This document shows, piece after piece, positions 55,808 to 63,357 of a stretch of 64,000 bases of DNA; within the stretch, counting starts at the first letter, position 1; each line of letters opens with the position of its first letter. Below the pieces are notes generated by a model, which saw only the letters and a list, made by a program, of their open reading frames with translations, ran no database searches and was not told the DNA's origin. This stretch comes from GCA-2705445 sp002705445 (lineage in GTDB: Bacteria > Pseudomonadota > Gammaproteobacteria > Poriferisulfidales > GCA-002705445): positions 186,001 through 250,000 of the forward strand of contig JBJKYB010000002.1 of NCBI GenBank assembly GCA_045561235.1. Reading direction: 5' to 3'. The position numbers and the translations under genes were made by a program.

Positions 55808-56439
55808 AGCTATAATAATGCTTTAAGTATATTAGAAAATCAATACAGTTTTAAAATAAAAGAATTTAAGTAAAAATTTTAATTTTTTGAACTTCTATAA
55901 CTCTTTTGCTTTTAACAAATCTATTAATATAGCTATTATTAAATTTAAAATTGTAAGCTTACCAATAATTACATAACTCATTATAAAAACTAAAGATTCT
56001 GGGCGATTGAGGTCAAGTAAGCCCTTATAAAAAATGGATATTGCATCAGTTTCTAGCAATATAGTTATCATGCTTAAAAACGCGGTTCCAAGATTTCCCC
56101 ACATTGCAGGCAGTGTTTCTCCATATAATACTATCCCAATAATTGCATAAATATAAGTTAAGGCAATAATGATTCCAGTAACATATAATATCTTGATACC
56201 TGTATCCTTAATTATTGAAAAATTTGATATGGCAATATTTGGTACAAACTTAGTTATTTGTGGATGAGCAAAAATTCTAAATATTCTTAATACAATTAAG
56301 TTAGATGCAAGAGTATAGGGTAAAAAAGCAATGAAAATTATAAATGCGTCCATACGAATACCTACATAAGAGAATCTGTCCCCAACTATTGACTTGCTAT
56401 CCCATACACTATGGCCAAAATATCTTATAGTTATTTCAA
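55536..56439 (-). repeat. 76-bp identical block shared by the two channel genes
   Basis: 55536-55611 and 56364-56439 are identical and, after one mismatch, continue for about 23 more bases. It covers the S2-S3 part. Elsewhere the two genes differ more, which suggests recent duplication with local gene conversion. Confidence 0.9.
55820..55873 (+). pseudogene. relic of a duplicated TraB/GumN 3' end
   Basis: The plus strand reads ALSILENQYSFKIKEFK followed by TAA, lining up with the last residues of the TraB/GumN protein (VLSLLEKQYGFEIKRIKFK, stop). It has the same position relative to channel B as the intact gene has to channel A. The rest of the copy is gone. This shows the duplication unit was traB end plus channel. 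Confidence 0.8.
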
Positions 56440-56635
56440 TAACAAAGTATATTGAACAAATAACTTTTATTAGAGAAATCTGCTCTTTAGAAAAAATTTC
56501 ATAAGTGGAGAATGACATTCCGATTACAAATGATATAAATATAATGACTATCAAGGAGAATAATTGAAAAGACAAACTACTATTTACTTTCGTACAAATA
56601 TTGTAAAATCTAGATTCTAAATCTATTTTTCGCAT
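55895..56635 (-). CDS. six-helix voltage-gated-like ion channel, paralogue B
   Basis: 246 residues, same architecture as paralogue A. The filter region is ILLETDAISIF, so a glutamate takes the position of the sodium-channel glutamate and is followed by threonine-aspartate. S4 is LIVLRIFRIFAHPQITKF. The segment around S2-S3 (56364-56439) is base-for-base identical to 55536-55611 of copy A. Lies downstream of nrdB on the same strand after a weak terminator. Confidence 0.82.
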   Translation of the reverse strand: MRKIDLESRFYNICTKVNSSLSFQLFSLIVIIFISFVIGMSFSTYEIFSKEQISLIKVICSIYFVIEITIRYFGHSVWDSKSIVGDRFSYVGIRMDAFIIFIAFLPYTLASNLIVLRIFRIFAHPQITKFVPNIAISNFSIIKDTGIKILYVTGIIIALTYIYAIIGIVLYGETLPAMWGNLGTAFLSMITILLETDAISIFYKGLLDLNRPESLVFIMSYVIIGKLTILNLIIAILIDLLKAKEL

Positions 56636-56674
56636 GGCTTTTTAAATAAAAAATATTTAAATTTTAAATTCTCT

Positions 56675-56697
56675 AAAAAAAAGCAATCCATTGCTAA
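56675..56697 (-). terminator. weak terminator after nrdB
   Basis: On the minus strand AGCAA-TGGA-TTGCT is followed by a run of eight T. The stem is only five base pairs, so termination may be partial and the channel genes may receive read-through from nrdAB. Confidence 0.5.
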
Positions 56698-56724
56698 GGA
56701 TCATCTAGGAGTCAGACAAAAACT

Positions 56725-57897
56725 TTACCAACTAAGAGCTCCACCAGTTTGATACTCAGTTACTCTAGTTTCAAAGAAATTCTTTTCCTTCTTAAGATCT
56801 AATACTTCAGACATCCATGGGAATGGATTCTGAGCGCCTTTGAATTCTTCAGGAAGGCCTATTTGTGTGAGCCTTCTGTTTGCAATGTACTTTAAATATT
56901 CCTCAAACATTGGAGCATTCAGTCCCAAAATACCTCTTGGCATAGTGTCATAAGCATATTTCTTTTCTAATTCAACTCCTTCTAAGACTAATTTAGTCAT
57001 GTCTTTTTTAAAATCTTCAGTCCATAAATGTGGATTTTCTAATTTAATTTGATTGATAACATCAATGCCAAAATTCATATGCATGGATTCATCTCTTAAA
57101 ATATACTGAAATTGTTCCGCAACTCCTTTCATTTTATTGTTCCTACCCATGGATAATATTTGTGTGAAGCCAACATAGAAAAATATACCTTCAAATACTA
57201 CATAGAAAGCTATCAGGTCTCGTAAAAGTCTTTGGTCATTCTCTGGGGTACCAGTTTTAAAATTAATGTCACCTAAACTTTGAGTATATGGTAAAGCCCA
57301 TTGTGCTTTGGTAGCTACCGATGGTATTTCGCGATACATATTAAATAATCTACTTTCATCCATACCAAGTGACTCGATACAATATTGATAAGCATGTGTA
57401 TGAATCGCTTCCTCAAATGCTTGTCTTAATAAATACTGTCTGCACTCTGGATTTGTAATATGTTTATAAACTGCTAGTACTAAATTATTGGCAACTAATG
57501 AATCTGCAGTGGAGAAAAAACCTAAATTTCTTTCAATGACCATTCTTTCATCTTCTGTTAAGCCATCATCACTTTTCCATAAAGCGATATCCGCTGTCAT
57601 GTTTACCTCTTGTGGCATCCAATGATTGTTACAGGCAGAGAGATATTTGTTCCATGCCCAATCATATTTAAATGGTACCAATTGATTTAAATCCGCCCTG
57701 CAATTTATAATCTTTTTATCATCAACCTGAATTCTTCCAGCTCCAGTTTCTATATCTTCAAAACCAGTTAAACCAGCGTCTGCTTGTTGAACAGGTGGTT
57801 GAGCATTACTACTTGAGGTTTCTGTAATTTCAACTTTCTCTTCCTTTTTAATAGGTTCTGATGTTGCAAATATTGGATCGTCCCATGTTGATGACAT
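56725..57897 (-). CDS. nrdB: ribonucleotide reductase class Ia beta subunit
   Basis: Di-iron tyrosyl radical subunit. 390 residues. Iron ligands and the radical tyrosine are seen in ADIALWKSD, RQAFEEAIHTHAYQYCIESL (tyrosine four after the histidine) and FQYILRDESMHMNFGID. The C-terminal peptide for NrdA docking ends in TGGALSW. An AGGAG site precedes the ATG and 16 bases separate it from nrdA. Confidence 0.96.
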   Translation of the reverse strand: MSSTWDDPIFATSEPIKKEEKVEITETSSSNAQPPVQQADAGLTGFEDIETGAGRIQVDDKKIINCRADLNQLVPFKYDWAWNKYLSACNNHWMPQEVNMTADIALWKSDDGLTEDERMVIERNLGFFSTADSLVANNLVLAVYKHITNPECRQYLLRQAFEEAIHTHAYQYCIESLGMDESRLFNMYREIPSVATKAQWALPYTQSLGDINFKTGTPENDQRLLRDLIAFYVVFEGIFFYVGFTQILSMGRNNKMKGVAEQFQYILRDESMHMNFGIDVINQIKLENPHLWTEDFKKDMTKLVLEGVELEKKYAYDTMPRGILGLNAPMFEEYLKYIANRRLTQIGLPEEFKGAQNPFPWMSEVLDLKKEKNFFETRVTEYQTGGALSW

Positions 57898-57913
57898 AAT
57901 AATCTCCTAAAGT

Positions 57914-60787
57914 TTACTGACATGCCTCGCAGTCAGGGTCTAATATTGAGCAAACGTTATTTGCTTCCTTTTCATTACCAACGGCATTTAGCTTCCCGTC
58001 AGCCATTGTGCTTTTTTCTACATGGGTTGCGCCCATGGTTCTTAAATAGTAAGTTGTTTTCAGCCCTCTTACCCAGGCCAACTTATATAAATTATCTAGT
58101 TTTGGTCCAGAAGGCTCAGCCATATACAAGTTTAGAGATTGACCTTGGTCAATCCATTTTTGTCGTCTTGAAGCCGCTTCTATTAACCAACGAGCATCAA
58201 GCTCAAAGGCAGTTGCATAAACATCTTTTAAATCTTGCGGAATTCTATCAATTGATGACAAGCTGCCATCAAAGTATTTTAAATCATTAACCATAACTTC
58301 ATCCCATAAATCTCTTTTTTTGAGATCATTAACAAGAGCAAGATTAATCACCGTAAATTCACCTGACAAGTTAGATTTAACATAAAGATTTTGATAAGTA
58401 GGCTCTATACTTTGAGTAACTCCAGTAATATTAGAAATTGTCGCAGTTGGAGCAATAGCCATTGTGTTAGAATTTCTCATTCCAACAGTCCTTACTCTTT
58501 CTCTTAATGTTTTCCAATCTAAATTATATGTTTTATCTACAGAAATATATTTCTGTCTTTGTTGTTCTAATAAATGTATAGAATCAATTGGCAAAATACC
58601 TTGCGACCATAGGGAGCCATCAAAAGACTCGTATTTTCCTCTCTCTTCAGCTAAATCGGTTGAAGCTTTTATAGCGAAATAACTTATATATTCCATAGTT
58701 TCATCTGCAAACTTTACAGCTTCATCACTAGAGTACGGGATAGATAATTTATACAGAGCATCTTGAAAACCCATTAAGCCTAAACCAACTGGTCTATGTC
58801 TAGCATTAGAAATCTCTGCTTTATTAACGCTATAATAATTATAATCAATAACGTTATCTAACATGCGCATTGCTGTATTAATTGTTTTTTCTAACTTGTC
58901 TGCCATAATTCCATTTTCGTCAATATGTGCAGCTATGTTGACAGAGCCAAGATTACAAACCGCAATTTCTTCATCAGAAGTATTTAAAGTTATTTCAGTA
59001 CAAAGGTTTGAAGAATGAACAACGCCAGCATGAGATTGAGGAGACCTTATATTACATGGATCTTTAAAAGTTACCCATGGGTGTCCTGTTTCAAATAACA
59101 TGCCAAGCATTTTTTTCCATAAATCTAATGCAGAGATTTCTTTATATTTTTTTATTTTTCCTGCTTTCGCCTGTGCTTCATAATCTTCATATTTTTTTTC
59201 AAATTCTATTCCAGAAATTTCGTGCAGGAGCGGAACTTCATCAGGAGAAAATAAAGTCCAAGATTTTTCTTCCACCACCCTTTTCATAAATAAGTCCGGG
59301 ATCCAGTTTGCAGTATTCATGTCATGGGTTCTTCTTCTATCATCTCCAGTATTTTTTCTCAGATCTAAGAACTCTTCAATATCCAAATGCCAAGTTTCAA
59401 GATATGCGCACATGGCTCCTTTTCTTTTACCACCCTGATTTACAGCTACAGCAGTATCATTTGCTACTTTTAAGAATGGAACAATTCCTTGCGATTTTCC
59501 GTTAGTACCCTTGATATGTGTACCCATACTCCTAACTCTTGACCAATCGTTTCCAAGACCACCAGCAAATTTTGACAACATTGCATCATCTGTTATCCCG
59601 TCAAAAATACCCCGCAGATCATCAGGTATAGTACTTAAGTAACATGATGAAAGCTGCGGGCGGAGTGTTGCTGAGTTAAACAACGTTGGAGTTGAGCTCA
59701 TAAAGTCAAAGGAAGACAATAAGCGATAAAACTCTATTGCCTTTTCATTAATGTTTGATTCATTATTAGCAAGACCCATTGCTACTCTCATAAAGAAAGC
59801 TTGGGGTAATTCAATCTTTATATCATCTGTTTGAATAAAATATCTGTCATAGAGAGTTTGAAGGCCTAAATAAGTAAATTGCAAATCTCTATCAGCATCA
59901 ATTGCATTTGATAATTTATCTAAATCATATTTACTAACAATTTCTTTATCCAATAATTCATGCTTGCATGCAGTTTCTAAATATCTTTTAAAATAATCTT
60001 TATAAACCTCAGACATTTGTTTAGAAGTCGCAGATAATCTTTCACCATAAATAAAACTTAATGCTTCGGTCCTTAGATTATCAAGTAATAATCTTGCTGT
60101 AACGAAAGTATAGTTAGGTTCTTTTTCAATCAAAACTCTAGATGACATAACTAGTGCTGTCGAAACATCGTCGTGAGTTATACCATCATAAATATTTTTA
60201 TTTAATTCTGCCTTAATAGGTTCAGCCGAAACATCTTTTATACCAAAACATGCTTCTGAAATAATCGTATCTAACCTCTCTGTATCTAGAGCTGATTTTT
60301 CATCACCACTAGTTACATTAATTTTTACATCTGCGTTATCAGCCTTTTGAGTTTCGCTTTCAGCTCTCTCAGCATTCCTTTGTTCTCTATACAAAACATA
60401 TGATCTTGCTACTTTTTGATGGCCACCACGCATTAAAGCTAATTCAACTTGATCTTGTATGTCTTCGATGTGAAAAGTTCCACCGTCAGGAATATTTCTA
60501 GTCAATGCATTAAAAACGTTGTTACTTAAGATTGATACGGTTTCATGAATTCTTGCTGAGGCTGCCGCTTGATTACCTTCGACAGCTAAAAATGCTTTTG
60601 TCATAGCAACTGATATTTTATCAATATCAAAGGCAGCAACGCTTCCATTCCTTCGAACAACTCTATATTTACCAGGCGCTGTAAGATTTAATTCGCCAAT
60701 ATTTTGTGAGCTTTGAATAGCATCTGCAGCCCCACCTGATGAGACTGAAGAAATTCCTAGCCCTAGATCTGCGTCATTATTATCCAT
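57914..60787 (-). CDS. nrdA: ribonucleotide reductase class Ia alpha subunit with two ATP cones
   Basis: 957 residues, longer than the 761 of E. coli. Two N-terminal ATP-cone domains (about 41-138, RVVRRNGSVAAFDIDKIS, and about 153-250, with LDTERLDTIISEACFG) precede the catalytic barrel. Redox and radical cysteines lie in LSSCYLSTI, NLCTEITL and AVCNLGSVNIA, and the C-terminal shuttle pair is in DPDCEACQ. Two cones are known in Pseudomonas NrdA. The promoter upstream carries two NrdR-like boxes. Confidence 0.96.
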   Translation of the reverse strand: MDNNDADLGLGISSVSSGGAADAIQSSQNIGELNLTAPGKYRVVRRNGSVAAFDIDKISVAMTKAFLAVEGNQAAASARIHETVSILSNNVFNALTRNIPDGGTFHIEDIQDQVELALMRGGHQKVARSYVLYREQRNAERAESETQKADNADVKINVTSGDEKSALDTERLDTIISEACFGIKDVSAEPIKAELNKNIYDGITHDDVSTALVMSSRVLIEKEPNYTFVTARLLLDNLRTEALSFIYGERLSATSKQMSEVYKDYFKRYLETACKHELLDKEIVSKYDLDKLSNAIDADRDLQFTYLGLQTLYDRYFIQTDDIKIELPQAFFMRVAMGLANNESNINEKAIEFYRLLSSFDFMSSTPTLFNSATLRPQLSSCYLSTIPDDLRGIFDGITDDAMLSKFAGGLGNDWSRVRSMGTHIKGTNGKSQGIVPFLKVANDTAVAVNQGGKRKGAMCAYLETWHLDIEEFLDLRKNTGDDRRRTHDMNTANWIPDLFMKRVVEEKSWTLFSPDEVPLLHEISGIEFEKKYEDYEAQAKAGKIKKYKEISALDLWKKMLGMLFETGHPWVTFKDPCNIRSPQSHAGVVHSSNLCTEITLNTSDEEIAVCNLGSVNIAAHIDENGIMADKLEKTINTAMRMLDNVIDYNYYSVNKAEISNARHRPVGLGLMGFQDALYKLSIPYSSDEAVKFADETMEYISYFAIKASTDLAEERGKYESFDGSLWSQGILPIDSIHLLEQQRQKYISVDKTYNLDWKTLRERVRTVGMRNSNTMAIAPTATISNITGVTQSIEPTYQNLYVKSNLSGEFTVINLALVNDLKKRDLWDEVMVNDLKYFDGSLSSIDRIPQDLKDVYATAFELDARWLIEAASRRQKWIDQGQSLNLYMAEPSGPKLDNLYKLAWVRGLKTTYYLRTMGATHVEKSTMADGKLNAVGNEKEANNVCSILDPDCEACQ

Positions 60788-60832
60788 TTCCGTCCAACTT
60801 CTTGTTATTTTAAATTACTAATTATTATAATA

Positions 60833-60880
60833 CTACTATAAGATGTGTTAGCTATACTAGTCAAGCACAATATACTGTGT
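60833..60880 (-). promoter_or_regulatory. nrdAB promoter flanked by two NrdR-like boxes
   Basis: On the minus strand TTGACT (60859-60864), an 18-bp spacer and TATAGT (60835-60840) form a good sigma70 promoter. A box at 60865-60880 (GCACAATATACTGTGT) matches the NrdR consensus at 14 of 16 by hand; a weaker one at 60833-60848 (11 of 16) overlaps the -10. They start 32 bp apart, about three helical turns, as is typical of paired NrdR sites. Confidence 0.78.
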
Positions 60881-60910
60881 TTATCCATTGTTTATCTTGG
60901 GGGTAACCTG

Positions 60911-60926
60911 TGAGTAATTTGACTCA
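60911..60926 (+). promoter_or_regulatory. small inverted repeat over a candidate -35 of the S24 gene
   Basis: TGAGT (60911-60915) and ACTCA (60922-60926) flank six bases and overlap TTGACT (60919-60924), a possible -35. The matching -10 is poor. It could be an operator for an autoregulatory factor, but five-base arms are weak evidence. Confidence 0.35.
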
Positions 60927-61015
60927 TAATCAAAGCCTTTTCATACAAAATATAGAAAAAATACAGTGAAATATGGCAACTAAATTTCCTGAAAAAGGCT
61001 AGAATAACCTTATAT

Positions 61016-61375
61016 ATGAGCGAAATTAAAAAAATATCAATTAATCAGATTGGAACTTCTGACAATAGCGGTGAAAATTGCTCTGCAAGTGAGCCATTTG
61101 CCCTAAGAGTTCTTGATTCAAGTATGTCACCAGAATTTGAAGTAGATCACATTATTATTATAGATCCAAGTATCACACCAAAAACAGGAGATTATGTTCT
61201 CTACGAAACAAACAACAGCCTGATTTTAAGAGAAATAAAGATCACTGATAAAATTGTATTAAAAGCCTTAAATTCAAGCTTTAAAGAACTTACCATAGAA
61301 GATACAACCTCAGTATTGGGCGTTGTTACTCAAAGGTCTGGTAAAAGAAGGAAATTTCATAAGAAATATAACTAA
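61016..61375 (+). CDS. stand-alone S24 (LexA C-terminal-like) domain, catalytic lysine absent
   Basis: 119 residues without a DNA-binding domain. It aligns with the LexA/UmuD C-terminal fold: RVLDSSMSPEFEVDHIIIID carries the serine (S36) and GDYVLYETNN the central strand. In the segment where LexA has TVKRLKKQG it reads ILREIKITD, so the catalytic lysine aligns with leucine 71. The fold is likely, self-cleavage is not. It may act as a binding or dimerisation module. Divergent from nrdA; an sRNA candidate overlaps its stop codon on the other strand. Confidence 0.8.
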   Translation: MSEIKKISINQIGTSDNSGENCSASEPFALRVLDSSMSPEFEVDHIIIIDPSITPKTGDYVLYETNNSLILREIKITDKIVLKALNSSFKELTIEDTTSVLGVVTQRSGKRRKFHKKYN

Positions 61376-61404
61376 AAAAAAAGCGCAGTTGTGTCTGCGC
61401 TTTG
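61374..61404 (-). terminator. strong hairpin terminator of the predicted sRNA
   Basis: AAGCGCAG/CTGCGCTT stem of eight to nine pairs with loop six. On the minus strand it is followed by nine T; on the plus strand only three T follow. The direction therefore favours a minus-strand transcript, and no protein gene on that strand ends here. Confidence 0.8.
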
Positions 61405-61471
61405 AAATACCACTCTAAGTAAGTGGTTGGAGGAAAATCATATATAATAAATAAGGAGAGGTACTATATAT
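61374..61471 (-). ncRNA. predicted small RNA with anti-Shine-Dalgarno stretches
   Basis: Reading the minus strand from a predicted start near 61471 gives about 98 nt. It has an AU-rich 5' part, CCUCUCCUUA (61461-61452), CCUCC (61433-61429), a hairpin ACCACU/AGUGGU with a seven-base loop (61427-61409), and then a strong terminator hairpin ending in nine U. No ORF with a ribosome site is present. Two unpaired C/U-rich anti-SD segments before a stem and U-tail are typical of Hfq-dependent mRNA-repressing sRNAs. Antisense only to the last two bases of the S24 gene. Confidence 0.55.
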
Positions 61472-61477
61472 ATTAGT

Positions 61478-61506
61478 ATTTTATGATATTATAATATATA
61501 TGTCAA
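61478..61506 (-). promoter_or_regulatory. promoter of the predicted sRNA
   Basis: On the minus strand a perfect TTGACA (61501-61506), a 17-bp spacer and TAAAAT (61478-61483). The region is AT-rich, so the -10 alone means little, but a consensus -35 at exactly 17 bp is meaningful. Confidence 0.6.
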
Positions 61507-61533
61507 CATTATTTTTTAGGAAAATCAATATAA

Positions 61534-62715
61534 ATGAAAAATACGAATATATCATATAAAATGCTAGATCCTGAAAATTGTGCAATGTGTGGCATGTGCC
61601 TTAACCATTGTCCAACTTATAAGATCAGTAACAATGAATCAGAATCTCCAAGAGGAAGAATATCTATAATACACGGATTAAATGAGTCAATGCTAGAACC
61701 AAGTAATGCAGCACTCAAACATATAAACTCTTGTACTTTATGTATGGCCTGTGAATCAATTTGCCCAGCTAAAGTAGATTTTTATAATTTAATGACAACA
61801 GCTAGGAATAAATATTTTAAAGATCAAAAATTTCTATTTAGATTTAAGACAAATCTGATATCAGTATTTTTAACAAATCGTCCTTTAAAATGGATTGCGT
61901 CCTCACTAATTATTTTCTTAAATAAAAAATTTCTAAAAAATTTAAATAATAAAATATTTACTTTTTTGAATTATATACAAAACTATGAAAATACTTACAA
62001 AATAACCACTTCATTGAGTACAAAACAAAGTATTGGTATTTTCACAGGTTGTGCTACTGATTTATTTCAAAAAGATGTTGCAAATCACTGTGCAAGCATC
62101 TTAAAAAAAAATAATATTGATGCTAAATTATTAACAAATATAAAATGTTGCGGCTCTCTCGATTACAATAGCGGGAAAATGGATAAAGGTGAGAAATATA
62201 TTAAATCTGCGTTAAAAGAATTTAATAATGAACAATATAAAACCGTGATAGGCTATGCAAGTGGTTGTAGCGCATTTATAAATAAAAATAAAGAAGATAC
62301 AAATTATGAAGATGCAACATCGTATATTTTAAATATACTTGAAAAAAATAAAAAAAATAATTTTAGAATATCTAAGAAGAATATTTGTGTTCATAAACCT
62401 TGTACAACAAAATCGGCAGATATAGATTTTGAAAAGCTTATAACAACTTTAAAGATGATACCAGGAATAAATATTTTTACTTTTGAAGACAGCTACTGCT
62501 GTGGTGCTGGAGCACAAAATTTAATACATAATTTAGAAAACTCAAAAAATATTATTGATCCAAAGATTGAATTTTTAGATAATAATAATATTGATTATGT
62601 TCTTACTTATAATGTTGGATGTTCATTGAATTTTATAAAATCTATCAATCAAAGGTATGGCAAAGAAATTCACGTTATTCATCCTATAACCTTTTTAAAC
62701 GAAATGTTGGTGTAA
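61534..62715 (+). CDS. glcF: glycolate oxidase iron-sulfur subunit-like protein
   Basis: 393 residues. Two 4Fe-4S motifs at the start (CAMCGMCLNHCPTY near 16 and CTLCMACESICPAKVDF near 69) and two CCG domains (GCATDLFQ ... KCCGSLDYNSG and VHKPC ... YCCGAGAQN). This is the GlcF arrangement; LutA-like lactate enzymes are the alternative. glcD and glcE are not in the window. A TAGGAAAA ribosome site lies 13 bases before the ATG. Joined to coq7 by TAATG. Confidence 0.85.
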   Translation: MKNTNISYKMLDPENCAMCGMCLNHCPTYKISNNESESPRGRISIIHGLNESMLEPSNAALKHINSCTLCMACESICPAKVDFYNLMTTARNKYFKDQKFLFRFKTNLISVFLTNRPLKWIASSLIIFLNKKFLKNLNNKIFTFLNYIQNYENTYKITTSLSTKQSIGIFTGCATDLFQKDVANHCASILKKNNIDAKLLTNIKCCGSLDYNSGKMDKGEKYIKSALKEFNNEQYKTVIGYASGCSAFINKNKEDTNYEDATSYILNILEKNKKNNFRISKKNICVHKPCTTKSADIDFEKLITTLKMIPGINIFTFEDSYCCGAGAQNLIHNLENSKNIIDPKIEFLDNNNIDYVLTYNVGCSLNFIKSINQRYGKEIHVIHPITFLNEMLV

Positions 62716-63353
62716 TGAAAAAATATTCAGATATTGATAAATTGCTAATTAAGTCAAATGACATATTGGATATGCTATTTAATATAAAAAGCTTAGGAAG
62801 GCCGTATCCTGCAGACAAAATTGAAGAGTCAGAAAGTATGACAAAATACAATAGGAAATTAGTAAATAATCTTATGAGAGTTAATCATGCAGGAGAAGTA
62901 TCGGCACAAGGGCTTTACATTGGTCACGCGATTTTAGCAAAAACTAAAGATCAGAAAGAAATGATGCTTCGTATGGCTTCAGAAGAAAAGGATCATCTTG
63001 AGTGGTGTGAAAAAAGAATTAAAGAACTCAAGGGTAATACGAGTATATTTAATCCAGTATGGTTTTCAGGATCCATTGCTATTGGTATGCTGTCAAGTAT
63101 TTCAAACGACAAAAATGCTTTAGGCTTCATAGAAGAAACAGAAAAACAGGTAGCAGAGCATCTAGAATCCCATATAAAGAAATTACCAAAAGATGATAAA
63201 AAAACCTATAGTATTTTAAAAAAAATGAAGTCTGACGAGGAACATCATGGGGAAACAGCTCATGTTAATGGTGCTACAGAACTTTCAGGAAACTTAAAAA
63301 AAATTATGGAAACAACAGCAAATGTGATGAAATTTGTTTCCTACAAAATATAA
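62715..63353 (+). CDS. coq7: ubiquinone biosynthesis di-iron hydroxylase Coq7
   Basis: Hydroxylates demethoxyubiquinone. 212 residues from ATG 62715, which overlaps the glcF TAA; a longer in-frame start at 62619 lies inside glcF and is rejected. Iron-ligand segments are MRVNHAGEVSAQGLYIGHA, SEEKDHLEWC, FIEETEKQVAEHL and DEEHHGETA. Coq7 rather than the flavin enzyme UbiF. Confidence 0.95.
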   Translation: MKKYSDIDKLLIKSNDILDMLFNIKSLGRPYPADKIEESESMTKYNRKLVNNLMRVNHAGEVSAQGLYIGHAILAKTKDQKEMMLRMASEEKDHLEWCEKRIKELKGNTSIFNPVWFSGSIAIGMLSSISNDKNALGFIEETEKQVAEHLESHIKKLPKDDKKTYSILKKMKSDEEHHGETAHVNGATELSGNLKKIMETTANVMKFVSYKI

Positions 63354-63357
63354 TAAT

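Noticed and set aside
55820..55873. Short plus-strand frame between the channels as a small gene
   Set aside because: It has no start or ribosome site and matches the end of the TraB/GumN protein, so a relic is the better reading.
61374..61404. Hairpin as a simple terminator of the plus-strand S24 gene
   Set aside because: The long U-tract is on the opposite strand; on the plus strand only three T follow. It may still work weakly in both directions.
62619..62714. Longer coq7 starting at 62619
   Set aside because: The extra 32 residues lie inside glcF, resemble no Coq7 N-terminus, and the ATG at 62715 overlapping the glcF stop is the natural start.
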